From contig CAVMBN010000158.1 of the NCBI GenBank assembly GCA_963678705.1, forward strand, positions 1 to 64,000: DNA of 64,000 nucleotides, in the 5' to 3' direction. This DNA comes from Panorpa germanica. Lineage: Eukaryota; Arthropoda; Insecta; Mecoptera; Panorpidae. Made by a program: the position numbers and the translations under genes. Below the pieces are notes generated by a model. That model saw only the letters and a list, made by a program, of their open reading frames with translations. It did not search any database and had not been told where the DNA came from. Positions 1 through 11,307 of the stretch are shown piece by piece (within the stretch, counting starts at the first letter, position 1; the number at the start of each line of letters is the position of its first letter).

Positions 1-666
1 GCTTATTAGAAATATTAAAAAAAAAGAAAAAAAATATATATATAAATATATATATTTACTGCTTTATTTAATGATTATACTTATTGAAGTATATTGTCGG
101 AATAACTTTTGCAAACCTTTTGAAATGATTTTATAATTTGTGTTAAAAAAAAAGTGGTGAAAAACAATAATTTTAATATTATCTTGTAGCGGATTTGTTT
201 AAGGGTTTGATTTAAAACCGTAATATTTTTTAAGTAATAGGAAATAATTAAATTTTGTTTTACAAATTTAACCAAAGTGATTACAATTTGAGTAAATGGG
301 TTAAAATCACTCCCGAAACTAAATTTAAAAAAAAACGGATTTTAGATAAAGTTTCAATATCTTTTAAACGATAAGGGATAATTCAGTTTTACCAAAAGGC
401 TTAACCGAGAGGGCTATGGTTTGGAACAAAAAAGTTATACATAACAGTACATAGTAAATAGTAAATATAGTAAAAAGATAAATTATTTTTTACACCTGAA
501 CAGTTAATAGTAAGTACAGTAAAAAAATATAATATTTTTTAAACCTGAGATTATAGTTTGTAATGAAAGTAAGCATTTGATGTAAAATTAATATTTTTTA
601 ATATATGAAATTATGTTACTAATACAGCACTGATTAAATTTTTGTATTTAACTTTATAGTTACTAT
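1..666. other. AT-rich DNA without recognised gene
   Basis: Strongly AT-rich, with A/T homopolymers and a short (TA)n tract near position 40. No coding frame of convincing length or composition, no splice-flanked exon and no known repeat end was seen. Confidence 0.6.
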
Positions 667-678
667 AACATATTCTAG
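667..678. repeat. SINE target-site duplication, left copy
   Basis: AACATATTCTAG at 667-678 is repeated exactly at 948-959, directly after the poly(A) of the SINE. A perfect 12-bp repeat around a poly(A)-ended unit is the mark of LINE-mediated retroposition. Confidence 0.85.
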
Positions 679-947
679 ACGACACAGTGGGCGAGAGCAT
701 TGATGCTTGACGCCGACTGCTGTGTCTTCGGGTTCGATCCCCGGACCAGATATATATTTTCTGGGTTTGGTTATTATGAACTTATATTGATTATGGTCAT
801 ACATAATCGTACAGTTATTAGGCAGTGGTGTAGCCCACATATATGAGGCCACGACACCATAAATACTGCCAACATTGAAGGAGGTCGTCGGTGATAGGAC
901 TTAGCATCGGAAATAGGCCGACGTTAAATAAAAAAAAAAAAAAAAAA
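679..947 (+). mobile_element. tRNA-derived SINE, full length
   Basis: A roughly 270-bp noncoding unit that starts with a tRNA-like head, ends in about 18 A residues and is flanked by exact 12-bp duplications. The internal Pol III B box GGTTCGATCC is at 731-740 and fits the consensus GWTCRANNC. The A-box area around 685-700 (ACAGTGGGCGAGAGC) is less typical. The body after 770 is unrelated to tRNA. Such elements are transcribed by RNA polymerase III and mobilised in trans by a LINE; which partner LINE it uses cannot be told from the window. No second copy was noticed here. Confidence 0.82.
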
Positions 948-959
948 AACATATTCTAG
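948..959. repeat. SINE target-site duplication, right copy
   Basis: Exact repeat of 667-678. It overlaps the last A residues of the poly(A) tail by two bases, so the precise tail/TSD boundary is ambiguous. Confidence 0.85.
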
Positions 960-1640
960 CATAGGGTTAGAAGACAATAGTTTGAGAAAGTTTGAAGTGA
1001 GTTAAGTATTGTGCTTAATTTCGTGTACCATAAGCTACTAATATATGCATTATGATGAGTACATTTTTATATTAATTATTATGTTTAAAATAAATTTAAA
1101 TAGTTAGGTAATAGAAGGTTATAAATGTTTACAGATATCTATAGCAGTTTATTATTTAATTTATTTTTATTAAGTTTAATTTTTATATAATATATTAAAA
1201 CAACTTAATTTAGTTATTACTGTTTATTTTTGTAATAACAAAAAGCTTTGAAATGAATACAGATACAAATAATAACGCCTGCAGCCAGAGGCGGTTTTAG
1301 CGATTGCGAGGCCCCAGACAGCAAATCTCTGCAAGGCCCCGGGACAGTAGATCATTGGGAACCACTTGTTCTTTATATACTTTGTAAATTGTAAGTAAGT
1401 ATTTTTGATGACAATTGACGAGAAATAAAATTTCATATTGGAAGTTTAATAAAAGTTTACAAGCACAAGAGAATAAATATTAATAATGATAAACTAAGAT
1501 TGATTCTATTGATAAGCATTGATTTTAGTGAGATTTCCAAAGAGTGATGCGCAAAATTCAAATACATATTACAGTAATAAATTTTTCTTCTTTGGTTGTT
1601 GCGCAAGAATGCGAAGCCCCTACAAGAGCTACTCCCCGGG
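960..1640. other. AT-rich spacer with a GC-rich TE-like scrap
   Basis: Mostly AT-rich without genes. At 1270-1345 there is a GC-rich island beginning CAGAGGCGGTTTTAGCG, and near 1612-1642 a second GC-rich scrap (GCGAAGCCCC...CCCCGGGCG) at the edge of the satellite. The first resembles a DNA-transposon terminus in composition only; no matching inverted end or TSD was found. Confidence 0.3.
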
Positions 1641-2038
1641 CGTGTGGCTTACAGTAACACAGCAGCTATAGTTATCCAAAAGCGTGGAGTGTAAAGCCGT
1701 GTGGCTCACAGTAACACAAGCAGAAGTAGTAATCCAAAATATAGGAAAATAAAGCCGTGTGGCTCACAGTAACACAGCAGCAGTAGTAATCCAAAATATA
1801 GGAAAGTAAAGCCGTGAGGCTCACAGTAACACAGCAGCAGTAGTAATCCAAAATATAGGAAAGTAAAGCCGTGTGGCTCACAGTAACACAGCAGCAGTAG
1901 TAATCCAAAATATAGGAAAGTAAAGCCGTGTGGCTCACAGAAACACAGCAGCAGTAGTAATCCAATAGATAGGAGTGTGAAGCTGTGTGGCTCACAGTAA
2001 TACAGCAACAGTAAAAATCCAAAAGTTAGAAGTGTGAA

Positions 2039-2666
2039 GCCATGTGGCTCACAGTAACACAGCAGCAGTAGTAATCCAAAATATAGGAAAGTAAAGCCGT
2101 GTGGCTCACAGTAACACAGCAGCAGTAGTAATCCAATAGATAGGAGTGTGAAGCCGTGTGGCTCAAAGTAATACAGCAACAGTAAAAATCCAAAAGTTAG
2201 AAGTGTGAGGCCATGTGGCTCACAGTAACACAGCAGCAGTAGTAATCCAAAATATAGGAAAGTAAAGCCGTGTGGCTCACAGTAACACAGCAGCAGTAGT
2301 AATCCAATAGATAGGAGTGTGAAGCCGTGTGGCTCAAAGTAATACAGCAACAGTAAAAATTCAAAAGTTAGAAGTGTGAGGCCATGTGGCTCACAGTAAC
2401 ACAGCAGCGCAGTAGTAATCCAAAATATAGGAAAGTAAAGCCGTGTGGCTCACAGTAACACAGCAGCAGTAGTAATCCAATAGATAGGAGTGTGAAGCCG
2501 TGTGGCTCAAAGTAATACAGCAACAGTAAAAATCCAAAAGTTAGAAGTGTGAGGCCATGTGGCTCACAGTAACACAGCAGCAGTAGTAATCAATAGATAG
2601 GAGTGTGAAGCCGTGTGGCTCAAAGTAATACAGCAACAGTAAAAATCCAAAAGTTAGAAGTGTGAG
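2039..2666. repeat. 171-bp higher-order repeat, block 1
   Basis: Three monomer variants alternate in fixed order: one with GCCATGTGG and the ATATAGGAAAG half, one with the ATAGATAGGAGTG half, and one with CTCAAAGTAATACAGCAACAG and the AAAAGTTAGAAG half. The diagnostic GCCATG starts at 2039, 2210, 2381, 2554 and 2667. The spacings are 171, 171, 173 (a 2-bp insertion, GCAGCGCAG) and 113 (one monomer lost, one base deleted). Confidence 0.88.
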
Positions 2667-5372
2667 GCCATGTGGCTCACAGTAACACAGCAGCAGTAGT
2701 AATCCAAAATATAGGAAAGTAAAGCTGTGTGGCTCACAGTAACACAGCAGCAGTAGTAATCCAAAATATAGGAAAGTAAAGCCGTGTGGCTCACAGTAAC
2801 ACAGCAGCAGTAGTAATCCAATAGATAGGAGTGTAAAGCCGTGTGGCTCACAGTAACACAGCAGCAGTAGTAATCCAAAATATAGGAAAGTAAAGCCGTG
2901 TGGCTCACAGTAACACAGCAGCAGTAGTAATCCAAAATATAGGAAAGTAAAGCCGTGTAGCTCACAGTAACACAGCAGCAGTAGTAATCCAATAAATAGG
3001 AAAGTAAAGCCGTGTGGCTCACAGTAACACAGCAGCAGTAGTAATCCAAAATATAGGAAAGTAAAGCCATGTGGCTCACAGTAACACAGCAGCAGTAGTA
3101 ATCCAAAATATAGGAAAGTAAAGCCGTGTGGCTCACAGTAACACAGCAGCAGTAGTAATCCAAAATATAGGAAAGTAAAGCCGTGTGGCTCACAGTAACA
3201 CAGCAGCAGTAGTAATCCAAAATATAGGAAAGTAAAGCCGTGTGGCTCACAGTAACACAGCAGCAGTAGTAATCCAAAATATAGGAAAGTAAAGCCGTGT
3301 GGCTCACAGTAACACAGCAGCAGTAGTAATAAAAAATATAGGAAAGTAAAGCCGTGTGGCTCACAGTAACACAGCAGCAGTAGTAATCCAATAGATAGGA
3401 GTGTGAAGCCGTGTGGCTCACAGTAATACAGCAACAGTAAAAATCCAAAAGTTAGAAGTGTGAGGCCATGTGGCTCACAGTAACACAGCAGCAGTAGTAA
3501 TCCAAAATATAGGAAAGTAAAGCCGTGTGGCTCACAGTAACACAGCAGCAGTAGTAATCCAAAATATAGGAAAGTAAAGCCGTGTGGCTCACAGTAACAC
3601 AGCAGCAGTAGTAATCCAAAATATAGGAAAGTAAAGCCGTGTGGCTCACAGTAACACAGCAGCAGTAGTAATCCAAAATATAGGAAAGTAAAGCCGTGTG
3701 GCTCACAGTAACACAGCAGCAGTAGTAATCCAAAATATAGGAAAGTAAAGCCGTGTGGCTCACAGTAACACAGCAGCAGTAGTAATCCAAAATATAGGAA
3801 AGTAAAGCCGTGTGGCTCACAGTAACAAAGCAGCAGTAGTAATCCAAAATATAGGAAAGTAAAGCCGTGTGGCTCACAGTAACACAGCAGCAGTAGTAAT
3901 CCAATAGATAGGAGTGTGAAGCCGTGTGGCTCAAAGTAATACAGCAACAGTAAAAATCCAAAAGTTAGAAGTGTAAGGCCATGTGGCTCACAGTAACACA
4001 GCAGCAGTAGTAATCCAAAATATAGGAAAGTAAAGCCGTGTGGCTCACAGTAACACAGCAGCAGTAGTAATCCAATAGATTGGAGTGTGAAGCCGTGTGG
4101 CTCAAAGTAATACAGCAACAGTAAAAATCCAAAAGTTAGAAGTGTGAGGCCATGTGGCTCACAGTAACACAGCAGCAGTAGTAATCCAAAATATAGGAAA
4201 GTAAAGCCGTGTGGCTCACAGTAACACAGCAGCAGTAGTAATCCAATAGATAGGAGTGTGAAGCCGTGTGGCTCAAAGTAATACAGCAACAGTAAAAATC
4301 CAAAAGTAAGAAGTGTGAGGCCATGTGGCTCACAGTAACACAGCAGCAGTAGTAATCCAAAATATAGGAAAGTAAAGCCGTGTGGCTCACAGTAACACTG
4401 CAGCAGTAGTAATCCAATAGATAGGAGTGTGAAGCCGTGTGGCTCAAAGTAATACAGCAACAGTAAAAATCCAAAAGTTAGAAGTGTGAGGCCATGTGGC
4501 TCACAGTAACACAGCAGCAGTAGTAATCCAAAATATAGGAAAGTGAAGCCGTGTGGCTCACAGTAACTCAGCAGCAGTAGTAATCCAATAGATAAAAGTG
4601 TGAAGCCGTGTGGTTTAAAGTAATACAGCAACAGTAAAAATCCAAAAGTTAGAAGTGTGAGGCCATGTGGCTCACAGTAACACAGCAGCAGTAGTAATCC
4701 AAAATATAGGAAAGTAAAGCCGTGTGGCTCACAGTAACACAGCAGCAGTAGTAATCTAAAATATAGGAAAGTAAAGCCGTGTGGCTCACAGAAACACAGC
4801 AGCAGTAGTAATTCAATAGATAGGAGTGTGAAGCCGTGTGGCTCACAATAACACAGCAGCAGTAGTAATCCAAAATATAGGAAAGTAAAGCCGTGTGGCT
4901 CACAGTAACACAGCAGCAGTAGCAATCCAAAATATAGGAAAGTAAAGCTGTGTGGCTCACAGTAATACAGCAACAGTAAAAATTTAAAAGTTAGAAGTGT
5001 GAGGCCATGTGGCTCACAGTAACACAGCAGCAGTAGTAATCCAAAATATAGGAAAGTAAAGCCGTGTGGCTCACAGTAACACAGCAGCAGTAGTAATCCA
5101 AAATATAGGAAAGTAAAGCCGTGTGGCTCACAGAAACACAGCAGCAGTAGTAATCCAATAGATAGGAGTGTGAAGCCGTGTGGCTCACAATAACACAGCA
5201 GCAGTAGTAATCCAAAATATAGGAAAGTAAAGCCATGTGGCTCACAGTAACACAGCAGCAGTAGTAATCCAAAATATAGGAAAGTAAAGCCGTGTGGATC
5301 ACAGAAACACAGCAGCAGTAGTAATCCAATAGATAGGAGTGTGAAGCCGTGTGGCTCAAAGTTATACAGCAA
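2541..5372 (-). other. Long open frame inside the satellite, probably not a gene
   Basis: A 943-codon stretch without stops, made only of 19-residue repeats such as CYCEPHGFTFLYFGLLLLL. A second minus-strand frame is open over long stretches too (repeats like HTALLSYILDYYCCCVTVS). Openness in more than one frame, no non-repeat domain, no signal for a start and residue content dictated by the DNA unit argue that this is a by-product of a 57-bp stop-free unit. It would be very hydrophobic and cysteine-rich if translated. Confidence 0.8.
3978..4661. repeat. 171-bp higher-order repeat, block 2
   Basis: The same three-monomer cycle as at 2039-2666. The GCCATG marker starts at 3978, 4149, 4320, 4491 and 4662, four exact 171-bp steps. 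Isolated markers at 3465 and 5004 lie 513 bp (nine monomers) before and 342 bp (six monomers) after, so the 57-bp register is never lost between blocks. Confidence 0.88.
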
Positions 5373-8300
5373 CAGTAAAAATCCAAAACTTAGAAGTGTG
5401 AAGCCATGTGGCTCACAGTAACACAGCAGCAGTAGTAATCCAAAATATAGGAAAGTAAAGCCGTGTGGCTCACAGTAACACAGCAGCAGTAGTAATCCAA
5501 TTGATAGGAGTGTAAAGCCGTGTGGCTCACAATAACACAGCAGCTGTGATAATCAAAAAGAAAGGAGTGTAAACCGTGTGGCTCACAGTACCACAGCAGC
5601 AATAGTAATCCAGAAGCGTGGAGTGTTAAGCCGTGTATCTCACAGTAACACAGCAGCAATACTTATACAAAAAAAAGGAGTGTAAAGCCGTGTTACTCAC
5701 AGTAACACAGCAGCTATAGTAATCTAAAAGATAACAGTGTGAAGCCGTGTGGCTCACAGTAACACAGCAGCTGTAGTAATCCAAAAGAAAGGAGTGTAAA
5801 CCGTGTGACTCACAGTAACACAGCAGCAATAGTAATCCAGAAGCGTAAAGTGTTAAGCCGTGTGCTTAACAGTAACACAGCAGCAATAGTTATACAAAAA
5901 AAGGAGTGTAAAGCCGTGTGGCTCACAGTAACACAGCAGCTATAGTAATCTAAAAGATAACAGTGTGAAGCCGTGTGGCTCACAGTAACACAGCAGCTGT
6001 AGTAATTAAAAAGATAGGAGTGTAAAGCCGTGTGGCTCACAGTACCACAGCAGCAGTAGTAATCCAAAATAGAGGAGTGTCAGGCCGTGTGGCTCACAGT
6101 AACACAGCAGCGATACTAATCCAAAAGATAGGAGTTTGAAGCCGTGTGGCTCAGAATAACACAGCAGCAGTAGTAATCCAAAAGATAGGAGTGTAAAGCC
6201 GTGTGGCTCAAAGTAATACAGCAGCAGTAAAAATCCAAAAGTTAGGAGTATGAGGCCGTGTGGCTCACAGTAACACAGCAGCAAAAGTAATCCAGAAGCG
6301 TTAAGTGTTAAGCCGTGTGGCTCACAATAACACAGCAGCTATAATAATCCAGAAGATAGAAGTGTAAAGCCGTGTGGCTCACAATAACGCAGCAGCAATA
6401 GTAATCCAGAAGCGTGGAGTGTAAAGCCGTGAGGCTTACAATAACACAGTAGGTATAGTAATCCAAAAAATAGGAGTGTCAAGCAATGTGGCTTACAGTA
6501 ACACAGCAGCAGTAGTAATGCAAAAGATAGAAGTGTGAAGCCGTGTGGCTCACAGTACCGCAGCAACTTTAGTAATCCAAAAGATAGAAGTGTGTAGCCG
6601 TGTGGCTCGCATCAACATAGCAGCAATAGTAATCCAATATAATGGAGTGTAAAGCCGTGTGACTCACAGTAACACAGTAGCAGTAATAATCCAAGAGAAA
6701 GGAGTGTAAAGCCGTGTGGCTCACAGTAACACGGCAGCAATGGTAATCCAGAAGCGTGGAGTGTTAAGCCGTGTGGCTCACAGTAACAGAGCAGCAATAG
6801 TTATACAAAAAAAAAGGAGTGTAAAGCCGTGTGGCTTACAGTAACACAGCAGCTATAGTAATCTAAAAGATAACAGTGTGAAGCCGTGTGGCTCACAATA
6901 ACACAGCAGCTGTGATAATTTAAAAGAAAGGAGTGTAAACCGTGTGGCTCACAGTAACACAGCAGCAATAGTAATCCAGAAGCGTGGAGTGTTAGCCGTG
7001 TGGCTCACAGTAACACAGCAGCAATACTTATACAAAAAAAAAGGAGTGTAAAGCCGTGTGGCTCACCAGTTTACAATACAGCTATAGTAATTTAAAAGTT
7101 AAGAGTGTGGCTAACAGTAACACAGCAGCAAGTAGTAATCAAAAAGAGAGAAGTGTAAAGCCGTGAGGCTCACAGTAACACAGAAGCAGTAGTAATCTTA
7201 AAGATAGGAGTGTGAAGCCGTGAGGCTCACAGTTACATAGGCAGCAGCAGTAATCTTAAAGATAAGAGTGTGTAGCCGTGTGGCTTACATTAACACAGCA
7301 GCAATAGTAATATCAATTCGTGGAGAGTAATTCCGTGTAGATCACAGTAACACAGCAGCAATAGTAATTTAGAAGCGTAGAATGTAAAGTTGTTTGTATC
7401 ATAGTAAACACAGCAGCAGTAGTAATCTAAAACATATGAGTGTGAAGGCGTGTGGCTCACAGTAACACAGCAGCTATAGTTATCTAAAAGATAGGAGTGT
7501 GTAGCCGTGCGGCTCAAATTTACACAGCAGCAATAGTAATATTGAAGCGTGGGAGTGTGAATCTGTGTAGATCACAGTAACACAGCTGCAATAATAATTC
7601 AAAAGCATAGAATGTAAAGCCGTGTGTATCACAGTAACACAGCAGCAGTAGTAATCTAAAACATAGGAGTGTGAAGCCGTGTAACCTCACAGTAACACAG
7701 CAGCTATAGTACTTTAAAAGATAGGAGTGTAAAGCCGTGTGGCTCACAGTAACACAGCAGCAATAGTAATGAAGAAGCGTGCAGTTTGTAGCCGTGTAGC
7801 TCACAGTACCACAGTAGAGAATAGTAAACCAGAAGCGTAAAGTGTAAGCCGTGTGGCTCACAATGAAACAACAGCAATAGTAATCTAAAAGATAGGAGTG
7901 TAAAGTTGTGTGTGACAGACAGTAACACAGCAGCAGTAGTAATCCAAAAAGAAAGGAGTGTAAAGCTGTGAGGCTTACAGTAACACAGCAGCAGTACTAA
8001 TCCAAAAAAAAAGAAGTGTAAAGATGTGTGGCTCACAGTAAACACAGCAGCAATAGTAATCCAAAAGCGTGGAGTGTAAAGCCGTGTGGCTCACAATTAC
8101 ACAGCAGCCTTTAGTAATCTAAAAGCGTGGAGTGTGAAGCCGTGTGGCTTTCAATAACACAGAAGTCAATAGTAATTTAAAAGCGTCAAGTGTAAAGCTA
8201 TGAAGCTCACAATAACACTGCAGCTATAATTATCTAAAAGATAGGAGTGTGAAGCCGTAGTGACTCACAGTAACACAGCAGCAATAGTAATCCAAAAGCG

Positions 8301-9450
8301 TGGAGTGTAAAGCCATGTGGCTCACAATTACACAGCAGCTATGGTAATCTAAAAGCGTGGAGTGTGAAGCCGCGTGGCTTACAATAACACAGAAGCAATA
8401 GTAATTTAAAAGCGTCAAGTGTAAAGCTATGTAGCTCACAATAACACTGCAGCTATAGTTATCTAAAAGGTAGGAGTGTGAAGCCGTGTGACTCACAGTA
8501 ACACAGCAGCAATAATAATCTAGAAGCGTGGAGTGTGAAGCCGTGTGGCTCACAATAACACAGCAGCAATAGCAATCTAAAAGCGTGGAGTCTAAAGCCG
8601 TGTGACTCACAATAACACAGCAGCAATTGTAATCCAGAAGCGTAATGAGTGAAGCCGTGTGGCTCACAATAACACTGCAGCTATAGTTATCCAAAAGATA
8701 GGAGTGTGAATCCATGTGACTCACAGTAGCACAGCAGCAATAGTAATTTAGAAGCGTAAGGAGTAAAGCCGTGTGTCTCATAGTAACACTGCAGCAATAG
8801 TAATCCAGAAGCGTGGTGTGTGAAGACGTGTGGCTCACAATAACACAGCAGCAATAGCAATCTAAAAGCGTGGAGTCTAAAGCCGTGTGACTCACAATAA
8901 CACAGCAGCAATAGTAATCCAGAAGCGTAAGGAGTGAAACCGTGTGGCTCACAATAATACTGCAGCTATAGTTATCTAAAGGATAGGAGTGTAAAGCCGT
9001 GTGGCTTACAGTAACACAGCGGCAATAGTAATCCAGAAGCAAGGAGAGTGGAGTCGTGAGGCTTACAATAACACTGCAGCTATATTAATCCAGAAGCGTG
9101 GTGTGTATAGACGTGTGGCTCACAATTACACAGCAGCTAAATTAATCAAAATGATGGGAGTGTGAAGTTGTGTGGCTCACAATAACACAGCAGCAATAGT
9201 TATTCAGAAGCGTGAAGTGTGAAGCCGTGCGGCTTACAGTAACACAGCAGCATCAGTAATCCAGAAGCGTATAGTATGAAGATGAGTGGCTTACAATAAC
9301 ACAGGTGCTATATTAATCCTAAAGATAGGAGTGTGAAGCCTTGTGGCTCACAGTAACACAGCAGCAGTAGTAATCCAAAAGATAGGAGTATGAAGCCTTG
9401 TGGCTCACAATAACACAGCAGCAATAGTAATCCAGAAGCGTTGGGTGTGA

Positions 9451-9669
9451 ACAGCGTCTGTCTATTACTATTAAAGAAATATTTGTTGAAGAGGATAGTA
9501 TACACTTTAAACATAGTGTACTAAACAACTAATGTTTAGAAATTAGATAAATCATATAATAATAAATAAAGATTTACTTATAAGCAAACAATTATAACAT
9601 TTTCTTAAAGAAAGGAAAATTCATCGTCTCTTAATAAACAGTTTAACATAAAATCTTAAAATATTTGAG
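9451..9669. other. AT-rich spacer between satellite and exon
   Basis: The satellite register ends at about 9450 and AT-rich DNA follows. It contains the presumed intron upstream of the exon at 9670. No repeat end was seen. Confidence 0.5.
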
Positions 9670-9936
9670 TACTGAGGAAGGTAGTGAAACTAGAACATCC
9701 GTAAATCATAAAAGTACCAAAACATCAGAAACACGAAAAAATATTAAATATTCCAAAACTAACAGAAGTGATCAAAAAAGTCCTACACGTCGCAGTACAA
9801 GACATTCGCAAGGGTAAGTTAATACACATTATTTTACAGTCTTTGTTTTAATTCAAATTCTAATTTAATTTTTTTTTACAGATGCGTAATAGGCCGTGGT
9901 GACTCTTCTAAATCTAGAAAAATATATAAAAACTAG
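9670..9936 (+). CDS. Two 3'-terminal exons of an unrecognised host-like gene
   Basis: Exon 1 (about 9670-9813) is preceded by an AG at 9668-9669 and ends at the strong donor AGG|GTAAGT. The intron (9814-9881) is 68 bp and ends in a long T-run plus CAG. Exon 2 (9882-9936) keeps the frame (GG|A) and ends in TAG at 9934-9936. The predicted peptide, about 66 residues, is rich in Ser, Thr, Arg and Lys (for example SPTRRSTRHSQG), like a disordered, possibly nuclear tail. No family is recognised. The TAG overlaps the CTAGC that opens the repeat at 9932, so the natural C-terminus may have been replaced. The upstream exons lie beyond or under the satellite, or are lost. The upstream acceptor is the least certain point. 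Confidence 0.5.
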
Positions 9937-10271
9937 CTTTTACCCCCGTCGAAAGCGACGTTTATTTTTTGTGTGTGACTTGAATTTCATGTAAAAATTT
10001 TATTTCATTTTTAAATTGAAATAACAAATAAACTCGTTCTATATTAGTTTTACATATAATTACAATTAAATTTTCATATAAACTGACTAAGAAAATATAT
10101 TTTTTATATCAAAATATAAAACATTTTTAATTTATGCGTTATTTGAACAACTTTTTTTTTAAATTTGGGATTTTTTTTTTTGATTCGTAAATAAGTTACC
10201 AAGGTTAGATACAAAATTTCAACTTTCTTGCACACTTTTTACTTTCGGAAAATACTGCACCCATGCCCCCT
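9932..10271 (+). repeat. Interspersed noncoding repeat (hairpin family), truncated copy
   Basis: Opens with ACTAGCTTTTACCCCCGTCG and AAGCGACG, closely like the copy at 58025 (ACTAGCTTTTGCCCCCGTCG). It continues with shared text such as TTGATTCGTAAAT and AACTTTCTTGCACA, to ACTGCACCCATGCCCCC at 10255-10270, paralleling 58025-58445. It stops where the BEL LTR begins, so BEL probably inserted into this repeat or next to it. Confidence 0.65.
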
Positions 10272-10913
10272 GGTGGGGAGATCTATAGGCTGGCTGTGGG
10301 CTTATTTGCGATCTGTCGGCGGTATCCAAGTTATCGAGCGGCTCGTGTGCACCTAGTTCCTTTGATAGCTTAGGGTGCGCCAATTTATGTTGAAGGACCT
10401 TTTTGTTATCAATTTAATTGATAACAATTTTTTATTTAATATCAGAAAAAGCAGCGAAACAAAAGAACTTTACAGAATACACTTATTTTACAAATACACT
10501 AACGGATTACATGGATTGATTCAATATTTTAATTGATCAGATACTAGTTTCGACGATACGTTGATGTAATTTACGATTTAATTATTTTATAATACTTGAA
10601 TTTAATATTACTATGTTTATGCAACAAGAGGCTATAAGTGTGCTGACTGTTCGATGCTTCAGTTAATAATAATGTTTTAAGTACGAACATGAACGTAACG
10701 TCGATACCCAGTAGAGCTATGGTCATGACACAAAAAGCGGTTCACATTGAACAAGGTTTGGTACAATTCAAATGGATCGTTGTATCTGAGTATCAAAACA
10801 ACAAATGAATAATATAAAAATGTTTAACAAACGAATTCTAAAATATAACAATAATCAGAAATAAAGGCAAGATATTTATATTTAAATATGAATATAGCAT
10901 GCATTTATGAACA
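10272..10913 (-). repeat. BEL minus-strand element, 3' LTR
   Basis: In element orientation it starts TGTTCATAAATGC at 10913 and ends near CTCCCCACCA at 10272. It aligns along its length with 24810-25463, sharing blocks such as CTGTCGGCGGTATC, GAGCGGCTCG and GCAGCGAAACAAAAGAACTT, with scattered substitutions and indels, so the pair is not very young. Confidence 0.8.
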
Positions 10914-10956
10914 TTCTCTTGGGCGTTGAAATTGAGATATGTTATCAAAGTTTCAA

Positions 10957-11307
10957 TTAATGTTGAATTGGTAGTGGAGCAAGATGTCGCACTAGACGTT
11001 TTAATTCGCCTTTAATTGTTTTTATAGTGGCTAGGCGAGCCGTTAAATCATCACTGACACTCACTTTCACTATACGACTCAACATCCAGTGTGATAAAGG
11101 TAGATTCGGTTCTTTGATTAAAACCAAACTTCCGGGTTGCGGTATAACACCTGTAGAAGTTTTCCATTTTAAAAGCTGATTGCAGTGTCCAAGATAGTCA
11201 TTTGACCAGCGTTTCCAGAAGCTTTGAATGCAGTCCTGAAGTTGTGTAAAGCGCTGCATTCTGCTTAGATTGATATGAGCGTCCTCTGCAGGAGCGATGC
11301 TAGTGAG
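10957..11307 (-). pseudogene. BEL pol C-terminus (DUF5641-like domain)
   Basis: The last ~100 codons of BEL pol. Motifs such as MQRFTQLQ, FWKRW…YL, PGSLVLIKEPNLP and GELKRLVRHLAPLP match the C-terminal domain that follows the integrase in Pao elements. An in-frame stop at 11308-11310 (after HLLIGR) separates it from the integrase. A near copy, without that stop, lies at 48490-48792 in the plus-strand BEL element. Confidence 0.85.

Larger units (their letters stand above)
1641..9450. repeat. 57-bp minisatellite array
   Basis: Head-to-tail repeats of a 57-bp unit that begins GCCGTGTGGCTCACAGTAAC, continues through a CAGCAGCAG triplet and ends with an AT-rich half (…ATATAGGAAAGTAAA). About 135 units are expected from the length. 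Units at 1700-5500 are almost identical and keep exact 57-bp spacing. Units at 5500-9450 are much more diverged, with small indels and other AT-rich halves such as AGAAGCGTGGAGTG. The unit is a multiple of three and the minus strand of the consensus has no stops, so very long meaningless frames arise there. Homogeneous core and decayed edge are what unequal crossing-over predicts. No evidence for a protein product. Confidence 0.95.

Noticed and set aside
679-760. A genuine tRNA gene
   Set aside because: The head cannot be folded by eye into a full cloverleaf; the poly(A) and TSDs show a SINE.
1270-1345. DNA transposon terminus CAGAGGCGG
   Set aside because: No matching inverted end or TSD found nearby; composition alone is not enough.
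1672-2022. Further minus-strand frames in the satellite (also 2654-3448, 3452-3961, 8230-9042 and others)
   Set aside because: Shadows of the 57-bp unit in other frames or in diverged units.
2541-5372. A 943-residue repetitive membrane-like protein
   Set aside because: More than one minus-strand frame is open over long stretches and the text is only the satellite unit; the unit length explains it.
1641-9450. CRISPR-like array
   Set aside because: No unique spacers between conserved repeats; units are contiguous and variation is gradual, and the context is eukaryotic.
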